A stretch of 64,000 bases of DNA from VXYK01 sp965214565. GTDB taxonomy: Bacteria; Actinomycetota; Acidimicrobiia; Acidimicrobiales; Aldehydirespiratoraceae. The translations under genes and the position numbers were made by a program. The stretch spans positions 806,001 through 870,000 of the forward strand of contig OZ243951.1 in assembly GCA_965214565.1 (NCBI GenBank), written 5' to 3'. Positions 27,209-34,705 of the stretch are shown piece after piece. The notes under the pieces are model-generated. The model saw only the letters and a list, made by a program, of their open reading frames with translations, was not told where the DNA came from and did not search any database. The stretch's first letter is position 1, and every line of letters starts with the position of its first letter.

Positions 27209-27436
27209 ATGAAACAGAAACTCACCATCACTGTCGACGCTGACCTCCTCCCGTTGGCGAAGCGGTATGCCCGCTCCCGAGGGGTGTCATTGTCGTCAGT
27301 CATCGAACAGTCTCTACGAGAAGTTGCGGGAGAGCACGCTCCGTCCTTCGCCTCTCGGTGGCGCGGAGAGTTCCATGCGGCCCACCGCGAGAACGACCCT
27401 CGCTACGATGCGCTGGCCAGAAAATACCTCGAATGA
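27209..27436 (+). CDS. Antitoxin (DUF6364/VapB-like)
   Basis: This encodes 75 residues. The N-terminus KLTITVDADLLPLAKRYARSRG and the following VSLSSVIEQSLREV fit a ribbon-helix-helix DNA-binding antitoxin. The C-terminal half, rich in charged and aromatic residues, would bind the toxin. Its stop overlaps the toxin ATG (ATGA). It should neutralise the PIN toxin and repress its own promoter. Confidence 0.8.
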   Translation: MKQKLTITVDADLLPLAKRYARSRGVSLSSVIEQSLREVAGEHAPSFASRWRGEFHAAHRENDPRYDALARKYLE

Positions 27437-27840
27437 TCCTCCTGGACACTGACGTGCTCATCGACATCGCACTCGACCGACATCCACACTCCGCGCCGGC
27501 CGTGGAACTGCTGGACCGGATCGAGCATGGCGCAGAGAACGCCTGCATCGCCTGGCATTCCGTGTCGAACCTCTATTACCTGGTAGCCCCGGCGCGCGGC
27601 GGTGTCAGCACTCGTGACTTCATCCTCGAGTTGACCCGCTTCGTGGCAGTGGCTTCCACCGATACAGAGGCCGTCCGTTACGCGGCCGAGCTTCCGATGG
27701 CCGACTTCGAGGACGCGTTGCAGGTCGCTGCCGCGCGTGCCTGCGGCGCTCGACACATAGTCACTAGGAACATCAAAGACTACGAACGCTCTCCAATCAG
27801 GGCGGTCAGCCCCGGCGATGCCATCGAAGAACTGTTCTGA
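27433..27840 (+). CDS. PIN-domain toxin (VapC-like ribonuclease)
   Basis: This encodes 135 residues starting inside the antitoxin stop. PIN acidic residues occur in LLDTDVLIDIALD, in ADFEDALQVAAA and in VTRNIKDYERS, the usual four-acid arrangement. The product would be a Mg-dependent endoribonuclease held inactive by the upstream antitoxin. The downstream DNA shows gene decay and an IS, so the pair sits in an accessory island. Confidence 0.88.
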   Translation: MILLDTDVLIDIALDRHPHSAPAVELLDRIEHGAENACIAWHSVSNLYYLVAPARGGVSTRDFILELTRFVAVASTDTEAVRYAAELPMADFEDALQVAAARACGARHIVTRNIKDYERSPIRAVSPGDAIEELF

Positions 27841-27868
27841 AGCTCAAGACGAAAGTGAGGAGGCACTC

Positions 27869-28039
27869 ATGAGCGAACGCAAGTCCCGGCACGGGATTCG
27901 AGTCATCTCCTCACCGGTCTTTGAGGCCGTCGGCCAAAGAGCGGCCCGCCAAGAGGCAGCCAGTCACCATCACATTCGCAAGCACGATCCCGGTCGCCGC
28001 AATCACAGAACGCAGGGCAATGAGCAACGACTCCGATGA
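27869..28039 (+). CDS. Possible truncated small ORF downstream of the toxin
   Basis: A strong GAGGAGG site lies 6 nt before this ATG, 28 nt after the toxin stop. Only the first 14 codons (MSERKSRHGIRVISS) are free of overlap. After 27911 the frame runs antisense to the FtsX-like gene and reads as low-quality sequence. It may be the 5' stub of a gene cut by a rearrangement. Confidence 0.25.
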   Translation: MSERKSRHGIRVISSPVFEAVGQRAARQEAASHHHIRKHDPGRRNHRTQGNEQRLR

Positions 28040-28835
28040 AACGGTCAAGTCCGACCATCCGGCCAGTGCTGCGGTTATCACAACCCCTGCAAAAGTCGCG
28101 ACGCAAACCGACAGGGCGACTTCAACTGAGAACATCAGGGCCGTCTCGATTCTAGTGAAACCAAGCGCGCGCACCAGCGCCACATCCGTACGGCGAAACC
28201 AGAGAGTGAGACCGAACAGCAGGCCGACGACAATGCCCACCGGCAGCCAAATGAGTCGCTCCCAACGAAGCTCCAGTTCCTCGTGCGGATAGGTGGTCAA
28301 CGCCCCCCAGTCCAACATCCGGGCCGACACGAGCGGACCGGAGCCTGGAAGCAGAGCGGAGGCCAGAGCATTCCCCTCCCTGGACGCGTTCGGCTCAAAC
28401 TCGATCCAGCACTCGCCCATCGAACCAACTGGCGCGGTCTCGTAGAGGATCCAACGGCTGAAGCGTTCAGATCGTGGACCATTGAGGACGCCGACGACAC
28501 GTGAGGTATCGCTTTCTCCGTCGATCGACACGATGCTCCCCGTAGCCAGGCCCAACTCTCTGGCGGTGGCGGCACCCACGTACACCGCGCCATGTCGCGC
28601 ATCAGCGGCGAGACTTCGGTCCGCGATCAGTTCATCCTCGAGTACTGCAAGTAGGCCCGGCGAAACAGCGGCGCGTTGAAACCCGACCCTCGGTAGAGCC
28701 GATACCTCAGCGGGAGCCATCGTGCGCAGCGAGCCGGATGCAGCCACTCCGACCGCAAACGCGAAGAGCCACCAAACCGAAGAGCAACGTAAAGAAAACT
28801 GAGACGAGGGAAGGCGGCTTCGGAGATCGTCTCAT
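27911..28835 (-). pseudogene. FtsX/MacB-like ABC permease, frameshifted near its start
   Basis: The main open frame (27911-28747) encodes an FtsX-like permease: an extracytoplasmic domain, then three C-terminal membrane helices (LIWLPVGIVVGLLFGLTLWF, a second near FSVEVALSVCVATFAGV, and a third near the end). Its own first ATG has no ribosome site. AAGGAG precedes an ATG at 28835 that begins MRRSPKPPSLVSVFF, which is hydrophobic but one frame off. The first helix appears to continue across the shift around 28770-28790 (FAFAVGVAAS). A one-base change has probably inactivated the gene. No ABC ATPase is adjacent. An IS lies 31 bp upstream. Confidence 0.65.
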
Positions 28836-28865
28836 ATCACTCCTTTGTGGCAATTAGCGGTTTCG

Positions 28866-28873
28866 GGTTAAGG
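28866..28873. repeat. Target-site duplication, left copy
   Basis: GGTTAAGG directly precedes the left IS end and is repeated at 30289-30296. Eight bases is the usual duplication length for ISL3 elements. Confidence 0.85.
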
Positions 28874-30288
28874 GGCTCTTCGCGTTTCAGGGTGGAGTGA
28901 GGGTGTCGAGTAGTGTCCAGTTGGGTTTGCCGGCGTACAGTAGGGCGCGGATTCGGTAGTTGTTGAAGTTGGTGAACCCGAACGCGACGCGTTTGACGCG
29001 TTTGATCAAGTTGTTGGCGGCTTCAGTAGCGGCGTTGGTGACCCGAGCGCGATGCCAGTTCGCGATTTGGACTCTCCAGCGGTGGAGGGTCCGGCCGAGC
29101 CGGTTGATCTCTTCGGGTAGCCACGGGTCTTGGAACTCATCAGCGAGCTGTTCGACGGTCTCGACACCAACTTTGGGGTCGCCGATGTCATAGATGCCGC
29201 GCAGGGTTTCTTTGGCGTGCCAGGCGTTGCGGACTTCTCCGTGGGGGTCGCCTGCTTCGAGCAGTCCCCGCAGCCGGTTACGGCCGTTGTCGGTGATCTT
29301 CTCAGAGCCTGACACCAACAGTTTGCGTGCCCGGTACAGCGGATCGTCTTTACGTCCGCGGTGCCCGAGTGTCTGGTTCTGGACTCTGCGCCGGACCTCG
29401 TCGAGCGCGTCGTTGCCCAATCTCACGACGTGAAACGGGTCCGCGACCTGCTTCGCGTGCGGCAGCGCTGTGTCGAACGCGGCCCGGTACGGCCCTGACA
29501 GGTCCAACGCCGCCCAAGCAATGTTGTTGCGCCACTGCTAGGGCCGTTCAAGCAGCCATTTCGCGGGTGCTTCAGCGGTTCTGCCTGGGACTATGTCAAG
29601 GAGCTGTCCCCGACCGACATCAACAACACCGGTTGCCCAGGCTTTGGTGCGGAACTTCCCGCGGCGCCACATCAGATGCTCGTCAAGACCCAACGCCTCG
29701 GTGTCACCGATCCGCTCGACATCGGCTTCGAGCAGTGCTTGGCCCCAACGTTGCACCGACCCGTTCACCGGATGCCAATTGCATCCCAGCTCTGATGCGA
29801 CTTCTTTGAGCGGGCGGCCACGACCGGCCTGACGCGTGACCCAGCGACCCGCCCGCGTCGTCAGGCGCTCACGCGGCGGCGCAATCGCACAGTCCTGTTC
29901 AGTGACCGTACCCGCCGCGCATTCGCTACCCCCGCAGCGCCACCGGCGTTTGTGCCACACCAGCAACACCGCCCGCCCGAACACCGGCAGGTCAACCAAC
30001 TCCACGGTCCGTTCACCGTTGGACCACAACGGTCCGCCACAGGCCGCACAGTCCGGTCTCTCCGCCCGCCGACGGACATGCACCCGCAACGGCGCGCCCA
30101 CATCGTCGTCGACGCCGACCACCTCCACGTCGCCCAACCCAACCAACAACTCACACACGCGTGTAGGGTCAACTTCCACAGAGATCCTCCAGTTCCTCGG
30201 CTGCAGATACAGCACCGATTCTGGGGGATCTCTCGCGTTCACCCGCGGACCCTCACCCCACCGACTCCACCCTCAAACGCGATGAGCC
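28874..30288 (-). mobile_element. Complete ISL3-family insertion sequence, about 1415 bp
   Basis: Its ends are imperfect inverted repeats: left GGCTCTTCGCGTTTCAGGGT; right, read inward, GGCTCATCGCGTTTGAGGGT. It is flanked by an 8-bp duplication, GGTTAAGG, and carries one transposase gene on the minus strand whose stop codon lies within the left terminal repeat. Intact ends and matching duplications suggest fairly recent insertion. The transposase has an internal stop, so movement would need another copy. Confidence 0.9.
28887..30179 (-). pseudogene. ISL3-family transposase with an in-frame amber stop
   Basis: The start is GTG at 30179, with GGAGG 6 nt upstream. The first part (to the stop at 29538) has a zinc-finger-like CAACGG..C region and the first catalytic Asp in LGLDEHLMW. 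In the same frame, directly after TAG, the protein continues with QWRNNIAWAALDLSGPYR, then ADPFHVVRLGN and the C-terminal ATEAANNLIKRVKR with the catalytic Glu. A single base change (for example GAG to TAG) explains the break. The full product would be about 430 residues, normal for the family. Confidence 0.88.
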
Positions 30289-30296
30289 GGTTAAGG
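30289..30296. repeat. Target-site duplication, right copy
   Basis: GGTTAAGG, identical to 28866-28873. Confidence 0.85.
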
Positions 30297-30887
30297 GGCT
30301 CTTCGCGTTTGAGGGTGAGATTCAAGAACAACGTTGTCGATACATTGATGGTAGATGGCGGGTGCCCTCCGAATGGCATCGCTAAGCTCTGCGGGCGAAG
30401 TTCCGCTGACTTCTACACCTTCGCCACGAACACAGTTGGCGACCGCTTCGTAGAACGCTGCGTCGGCATCTGGATCAGCATTGACATCAGCCCATGCCAG
30501 TTCAATCTCATCGAAGTGCTGCGACCGGCATTCGCCATGGTCAAGATTGAACTTGGCCTGACCCTCTGGTGTATCGGGGTTCATTGTCGAGTAGTTGAAA
30601 CCACCATCGAACTCCGTATCGAAAACGCGAATCCCCCGATCCTCCAAACACGCGACGAACGAAAAAAATGCCTTTTCATATTCAGCGAGAGTCAATTCAC
30701 CATCCGCGAGCAACTCTGCCTGCTCTGGACTCGTCGATCGGAGCAGCGCTCCGAACTCCTGACTGCTGTCATCAGACTCATCACTGCAAGCAGAGCCGAT
30801 CAAACCCAGCAGAATGATCAGCGCCGACACTAACCATGACCCAATCCGATTCCCACCTCGCGATATCCTCCATGTTGAGAAAGCCAT
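30291..30887 (-). CDS. Lipoprotein-like protein of unknown function, 3' end rewritten by IS sequence
   Basis: This encodes 198 residues from the ATG at 30887, with AGGAGG 9 nt upstream; a longer in-frame version from 30965 lacks support. A hydrophobic segment ends in GLIGSACSDES, a lipobox-like site, so the protein is probably a membrane-anchored lipoprotein. The body is acidic with scattered Cys (VACLEDRG, GECRSQ, VANCVRGEG, YHQCIDN). The last ten residues (ESHPQTRRAP) and the stop come from the stray IS terminus and target duplication. The original C-terminus was therefore probably replaced. Confidence 0.6.
   Translation of the reverse strand: MAFSTWRISRGGNRIGSWLVSALIILLGLIGSACSDESDDSSQEFGALLRSTSPEQAELLADGELTLAEYEKAFFSFVACLEDRGIRVFDTEFDGGFNYSTMNPDTPEGQAKFNLDHGECRSQHFDEIELAWADVNADPDADAAFYEAVANCVRGEGVEVSGTSPAELSDAIRRAPAIYHQCIDNVVLESHPQTRRAP
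30297..30319 (+). mobile_element. Solo IS terminal repeat next to the insertion
   Basis: GGCTCTTCGCGTTTGAGGGT directly follows the right target duplication and matches the left IS end with one difference over 20 bases, in the same orientation. No further IS sequence follows. It is a leftover from an earlier insertion or rearrangement. Confidence 0.7.
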
Positions 30888-31340
30888 CAGAGCTTGCCCT
30901 CCTACTCGCGGAAACCGCTGGAGACGCTCCCACCGCGAGGAGAGCCACAACCATCGCGACCACAAAGCCGCTCGCGTCTGGCGAGCCGATTCCGAATCGT
31001 CACGTTATTTTGAAATCTGGCCATTTGCATCCTTAGACATGTTGTGTAGGTGAAAATGCGAACAACAGAACTGGGCATGGGCCGGTCTTCGATCGGCACA
31101 GATGCCGGTCTCTGTCTGTTCACCACTAGGTACTTGCCTGCTGGAGTGCTCGCGCCGCGCGAATTTCTCAAATTTCTCAATTTATTTTGGATTTCTGCGC
31201 GACGGGAGGGGTTCAGGCGGCAAGTACTTGGTGAGTCCCGGGGGCTGTCCCTGGGCTATGGATCGAGAGGGGCTTGCCATGGGCATCGCCAGAATGCACA
31301 CGCTCGCTCGATCACCCGGGATTGCAGGTAGCCTCGCGCC
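30888..31340. other. Intergenic region upstream of the ECF sigma gene
   Basis: I see no gene here. The centre (about 31159-31192) is unusually AT-rich with repeated AATTTCTCA-like motifs and could hold the promoters of the two divergent genes. Short frames exist but none has a convincing start or coding pattern. Confidence 0.4.
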
Positions 31341-31949
31341 GTGGCGACATGGAGGGCGGGCTCCGAGAGTTGGAATCGAGATCATCGCAGCGACGCGGAA
31401 CTTCTGGTTGACACCCGCCGGGACCCCGAGGCGTTCTATGAGTTCTATCGACGGAATGTCCGGTCCATGACCGCCTACTTCTGGCATCGGACACGAGACC
31501 GCGAAGTCACCTTGGATCTGATCTCTGAGACTTTCACAGTCACGCTCGAGAGCGTTGAGCGCTACGACCCGGCGAAGGGCAACCCGCGGCAGTGGTTGTA
31601 TGGGATCGCCAACAACCAACTCAAGCGGTTCTGGCGCAGCAAACGGGTCTCCGCGAATGCGCGGCGCCGCCTGGGAATCCAGACGCCTCCAACGGCAAAC
31701 ACCGGTTGGGAAGAGATCGAAGCAGCAGAAGACCGGATTGACGCTGCCCGGATGGCCGAGGCGCTGGACCGGTTGCCGGCTAGGACCCGTGAAGCAGTGC
31801 GACTCCGAGTCATGGAACAACTCGACTACAACGAAATAGGCCAACAACTGGGATGCAAACCCAAGTCGGCCCGCGACCTGGTTTACAGAGGGCTACGGCG
31901 CCTCAGGACCGAATTCGACGATCCCGCACATGTCGAGGACCAGCCATGA
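31341..31949 (+). CDS. ECF-family RNA polymerase sigma factor
   Basis: This encodes 202 residues from GTG. The region-2 helix contains AFYEFYRRNVRSMTAYFWHRT and DLISETFTVTLESVERYDPAKGNPRQWLYGIANN, and the region-4 helix-turn-helix contains LPARTREAVRLRVMEQLDYNEIGQQLGC. It lacks the usual long linker, as expected for ECF sigmas. Its TGA overlaps the ATG of the downstream membrane protein by 4 nt, so the two are translationally coupled and probably form a sigma/anti-sigma-like pair. Confidence 0.88.
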   Translation: MATWRAGSESWNRDHRSDAELLVDTRRDPEAFYEFYRRNVRSMTAYFWHRTRDREVTLDLISETFTVTLESVERYDPAKGNPRQWLYGIANNQLKRFWRSKRVSANARRRLGIQTPPTANTGWEEIEAAEDRIDAARMAEALDRLPARTREAVRLRVMEQLDYNEIGQQLGCKPKSARDLVYRGLRRLRTEFDDPAHVEDQP

Positions 31950-32731
31950 CCCACGACCTCTCCGACTTCGAAGAACAACTCGGCGCGGAACTGCGAGCCG
32001 CGGCCTATCGCCGCATCGAAGCTCGCGACACAAGAACCCCAGCCAGACGTCTGTACCCGATCCTGATCGGGGCACTAGCGACTGTCGCTGTGGTCGCGAT
32101 CGCCGCTTTCGTGCTGGCCGAAATTCGGCCGCGGCCGGTGGCAGCCCACCCGTTCAAGATCATCCAGCTGGAGCACAGGATCCAGCTGGAGATCGTTGAT
32201 GTGGTCAGTGACCCCCGCTCGGCGGAACAAGAACTCCGAGAAGAACTCGGAATTGACATCACGTTCGAAGCGGTGCCTGCGCCTCCGGAGCTTCTCAACC
32301 AGGTCAGCGGGTCGTTCAGCACCGGATCCACCAACATAGAACTCGAATATGACGAGGCAGGCCACAGCAAGAGGATCATCCTGCCCCAACAGATCGACGG
32401 GGAGCTCATCATCCAGTACGGACGCCCAGCCCTCCCCGGCGAGCGGTACATCTACAGCATCACCTCACCGATATGCACCAAACTATGGGCCCAAACACCC
32501 GAAGAATCCGCGCAGCGCATCCCCGAACTCGCAGACACCATCCGTTACGACACGTTCGACTCCGACTACAACTACCATTCCGAGGTATCATTCACCGAAA
32601 TCGACCGCACCTACCGCCTGATCGACACGATCTTCCTGTCTGACAACGAACTCCTGGTCCGATACTCCGCCCACTTGGACGCGCTCGGCATCGACCGCCC
32701 CAACTGCGGATGGTCCGCACCCCAGCCCTGA
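31946..32731 (+). CDS. Single-pass membrane protein coupled to the ECF sigma factor
   Basis: This encodes 261 residues. A cytoplasmic N-terminus of about 35 residues precedes one membrane helix (LIGALATVAVVAIAAFVLAEI), and an outer domain of about 200 residues follows. The topology suits an anti-sigma factor or regulator of the coupled ECF sigma. However, I see no zinc-binding anti-sigma motif (HxxxCxxC), so the anti-sigma role is inferred from position only. The outer domain is unrecognised. Confidence 0.65.
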   Translation: MTHDLSDFEEQLGAELRAAAYRRIEARDTRTPARRLYPILIGALATVAVVAIAAFVLAEIRPRPVAAHPFKIIQLEHRIQLEIVDVVSDPRSAEQELREELGIDITFEAVPAPPELLNQVSGSFSTGSTNIELEYDEAGHSKRIILPQQIDGELIIQYGRPALPGERYIYSITSPICTKLWAQTPEESAQRIPELADTIRYDTFDSDYNYHSEVSFTEIDRTYRLIDTIFLSDNELLVRYSAHLDALGIDRPNCGWSAPQP

Positions 32732-32833
32732 TCGTTCATGAAGGTGTGGGGGTCGGGGGTGCGCGTCCCGTGAGCCGACACCAAACCACACAAGAAACAC
32801 ATGCCCGACCCGCTCACGAATTCTCGTGGACGA

Positions 32834-34705
32834 TCAGGGATGGTGGTCGGTTCGTGTGAGGTCGACAACCGTGCGGGTGTTGCCGATCCAGGAGTCGTAC
32901 ATGGCGCTGTAGGTGCCGTCGACGGCGACCAGTTCCTCATGAGTTCCCTGCTGGACGATCCGGCCCGCGTCGAACACCACCACCAGGTCCGCGCGCTCGG
33001 CGGTCGACAGGCGATGGGCGATCGAGATCATGGTGCGGCCGACCGCCAAACGACTCAGCGCGGCGGCCAATGCCTCCTCGGTTTCGGGGTCGACCGCTGA
33101 AGTCGCCTCGTCGAGCAGCAGCAGGCCGGGGTCGGCAACTTGTGCACGGGCCAACGCGACGAGTTGTCGTTCGCCAACCGAGAGGCGACCGCCCCTCTCA
33201 CCGACAACTGCGTCAAGGCCGCCTGGAACACCGGCCAGCCAACCAGTGAGGCCGAGTGCCTCAACAGCCGCGACTGCATCGGCCCGGGTTGCATCGGGGC
33301 GACCGAAACAGATGTTCTCCCCTATCGACGTGTCAAACAGGAAACCGTCCTGGGGAACCATCCGGATCGTGCGCCGCCGCGCCACGGGATCGACGGTGGC
33401 CAGATCAACACCACCGACCAGGATCCTGCCCTCGGTGGGGTCGGCGAGCCGTGTCAACAGGCGCGCCAAGGTTGTTTTGCCGCTACCGGTTTCGCCCACC
33501 ACCGCAACGTTGCTCTCAGCAGCGATGGACAGGTCCACGCCGTGGAGCACCGGCTCGGCGTTGCGGTAACGGAAACTGACACCACAGGCGGCCACCGAGA
33601 GCGGACCCGTCGGCAGGTCCACACCTTCTTCGGGCTCGGACACTTCGATCGGCACGTCGAGAACCGAGAGGATCTTCCACCAACCCGCCAAGGCGGTCTG
33701 GGTCTGATCCATCACCTCGCCCACCTCGGCGATCGGGTGCGACAACATGTTGACCAGGAACAGGAACGCCACCAACTCACCGACGCCTACGTCGACAGCG
33801 CCGCTCCACCAGACACCCACGCCCACCGTGGCCGCCAGAGACAGCGACGAGAAGAAATCGACCACGGGGAGCATCCCCGCGAACCAGATACTCGAGCGAA
33901 GTTGCGCGCCGTACTGACGGTCGACCACACCGTCGAGACGGTCACGCAGCGCCGCGTCGTAACCATACGCCCGAATGACCGGAGCGCCAGAGACCGCCTC
34001 CGAAGTCTCACCGAGCGTCTCAGCCACCCTGGTGCGGACCAGACCATAAGCCGCGAACTGACGGACCTGTACCCAACGCAGGAACGGAATCAGCGGGAGA
34101 TGGCAGACCAGAACCAACAGCGTCAACTTCCAGTTGTAGATCACCATGACCGTCAAGGCGCCGGTGACGATGGAACTGTTGATTATCCAACTCAACGCTC
34201 CCCACTGGGTGAACTGAGCCAGCGACTCCACGTCGGAGGTGACCCTGCTGACCAGCACTCCACGCCTGCTGCCGGTGTGATCGGCCATGGAGAGTTTGTG
34301 GATGTGCTCGAAGGCGCGAACCCGCAAGCCCAGCAGCAGCGCCTCGGCGGTTGTCACCAGACGGATATGGGTGATCCGGGCCGCGGCCAACACCACCAGC
34401 GCAATTCCGAACGCCAGAACCGAAGCTAGGAGCACGAATCGGGGTTGGTAGCCACCCTCACCCAACAGACCCTTGTCCACCACCTGCTGAACGAGGATGG
34501 GAACGATGAGGCGACCGGCCGCAGCAGTGAAGGCCATGGCCAGGGTGACACGAAGGCCTGTCTTGAGCTCCGGGCTGATCGCCAACCCCCGTCGCAGCAC
34601 GGTCAAAGCTCCGACGTCAGGCGCTGCCTCACCATCGAGCAGTGCAATTGCCTCCTCCACCCCCGATTTGACTGTGTTGTCGCCGGGCGAAGGCACCGTG
34701 CTCAT
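32834..34705 (-). CDS. ABC exporter half-transporter (subunit with modified signature)
   Basis: This encodes 623 residues: a six-helix exporter membrane domain (about 30-350) and an ATPase domain with Walker A GETGSGKT, Walker B LLLLDEATSAVD and H-loop AHRLST. The signature is LSVGERQLVALARA instead of LSGGQ. The gene starts within the stop of the upstream exporter gene (4-nt overlap), so the two should form a heterodimer. The substrate cannot be told from sequence; drugs or lipids are common for this class. Confidence 0.9.
   Translation of the reverse strand: MSTVPSPGDNTVKSGVEEAIALLDGEAAPDVGALTVLRRGLAISPELKTGLRVTLAMAFTAAAGRLIVPILVQQVVDKGLLGEGGYQPRFVLLASVLAFGIALVVLAAARITHIRLVTTAEALLLGLRVRAFEHIHKLSMADHTGSRRGVLVSRVTSDVESLAQFTQWGALSWIINSSIVTGALTVMVIYNWKLTLLVLVCHLPLIPFLRWVQVRQFAAYGLVRTRVAETLGETSEAVSGAPVIRAYGYDAALRDRLDGVVDRQYGAQLRSSIWFAGMLPVVDFFSSLSLAATVGVGVWWSGAVDVGVGELVAFLFLVNMLSHPIAEVGEVMDQTQTALAGWWKILSVLDVPIEVSEPEEGVDLPTGPLSVAACGVSFRYRNAEPVLHGVDLSIAAESNVAVVGETGSGKTTLARLLTRLADPTEGRILVGGVDLATVDPVARRRTIRMVPQDGFLFDTSIGENICFGRPDATRADAVAAVEALGLTGWLAGVPGGLDAVVGERGGRLSVGERQLVALARAQVADPGLLLLDEATSAVDPETEEALAAALSRLAVGRTMISIAHRLSTAERADLVVVFDAGRIVQQGTHEELVAVDGTYSAMYDSWIGNTRTVVDLTRTDHHP

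Noticed and set aside
30781..30963. 60-codon minus-strand frame with an Ala/Val-rich signal-like start
   Set aside because: It overlaps the lipoprotein gene in another frame and ends inside it; the AGGAGG site fits the lipoprotein ATG at 30887 better.
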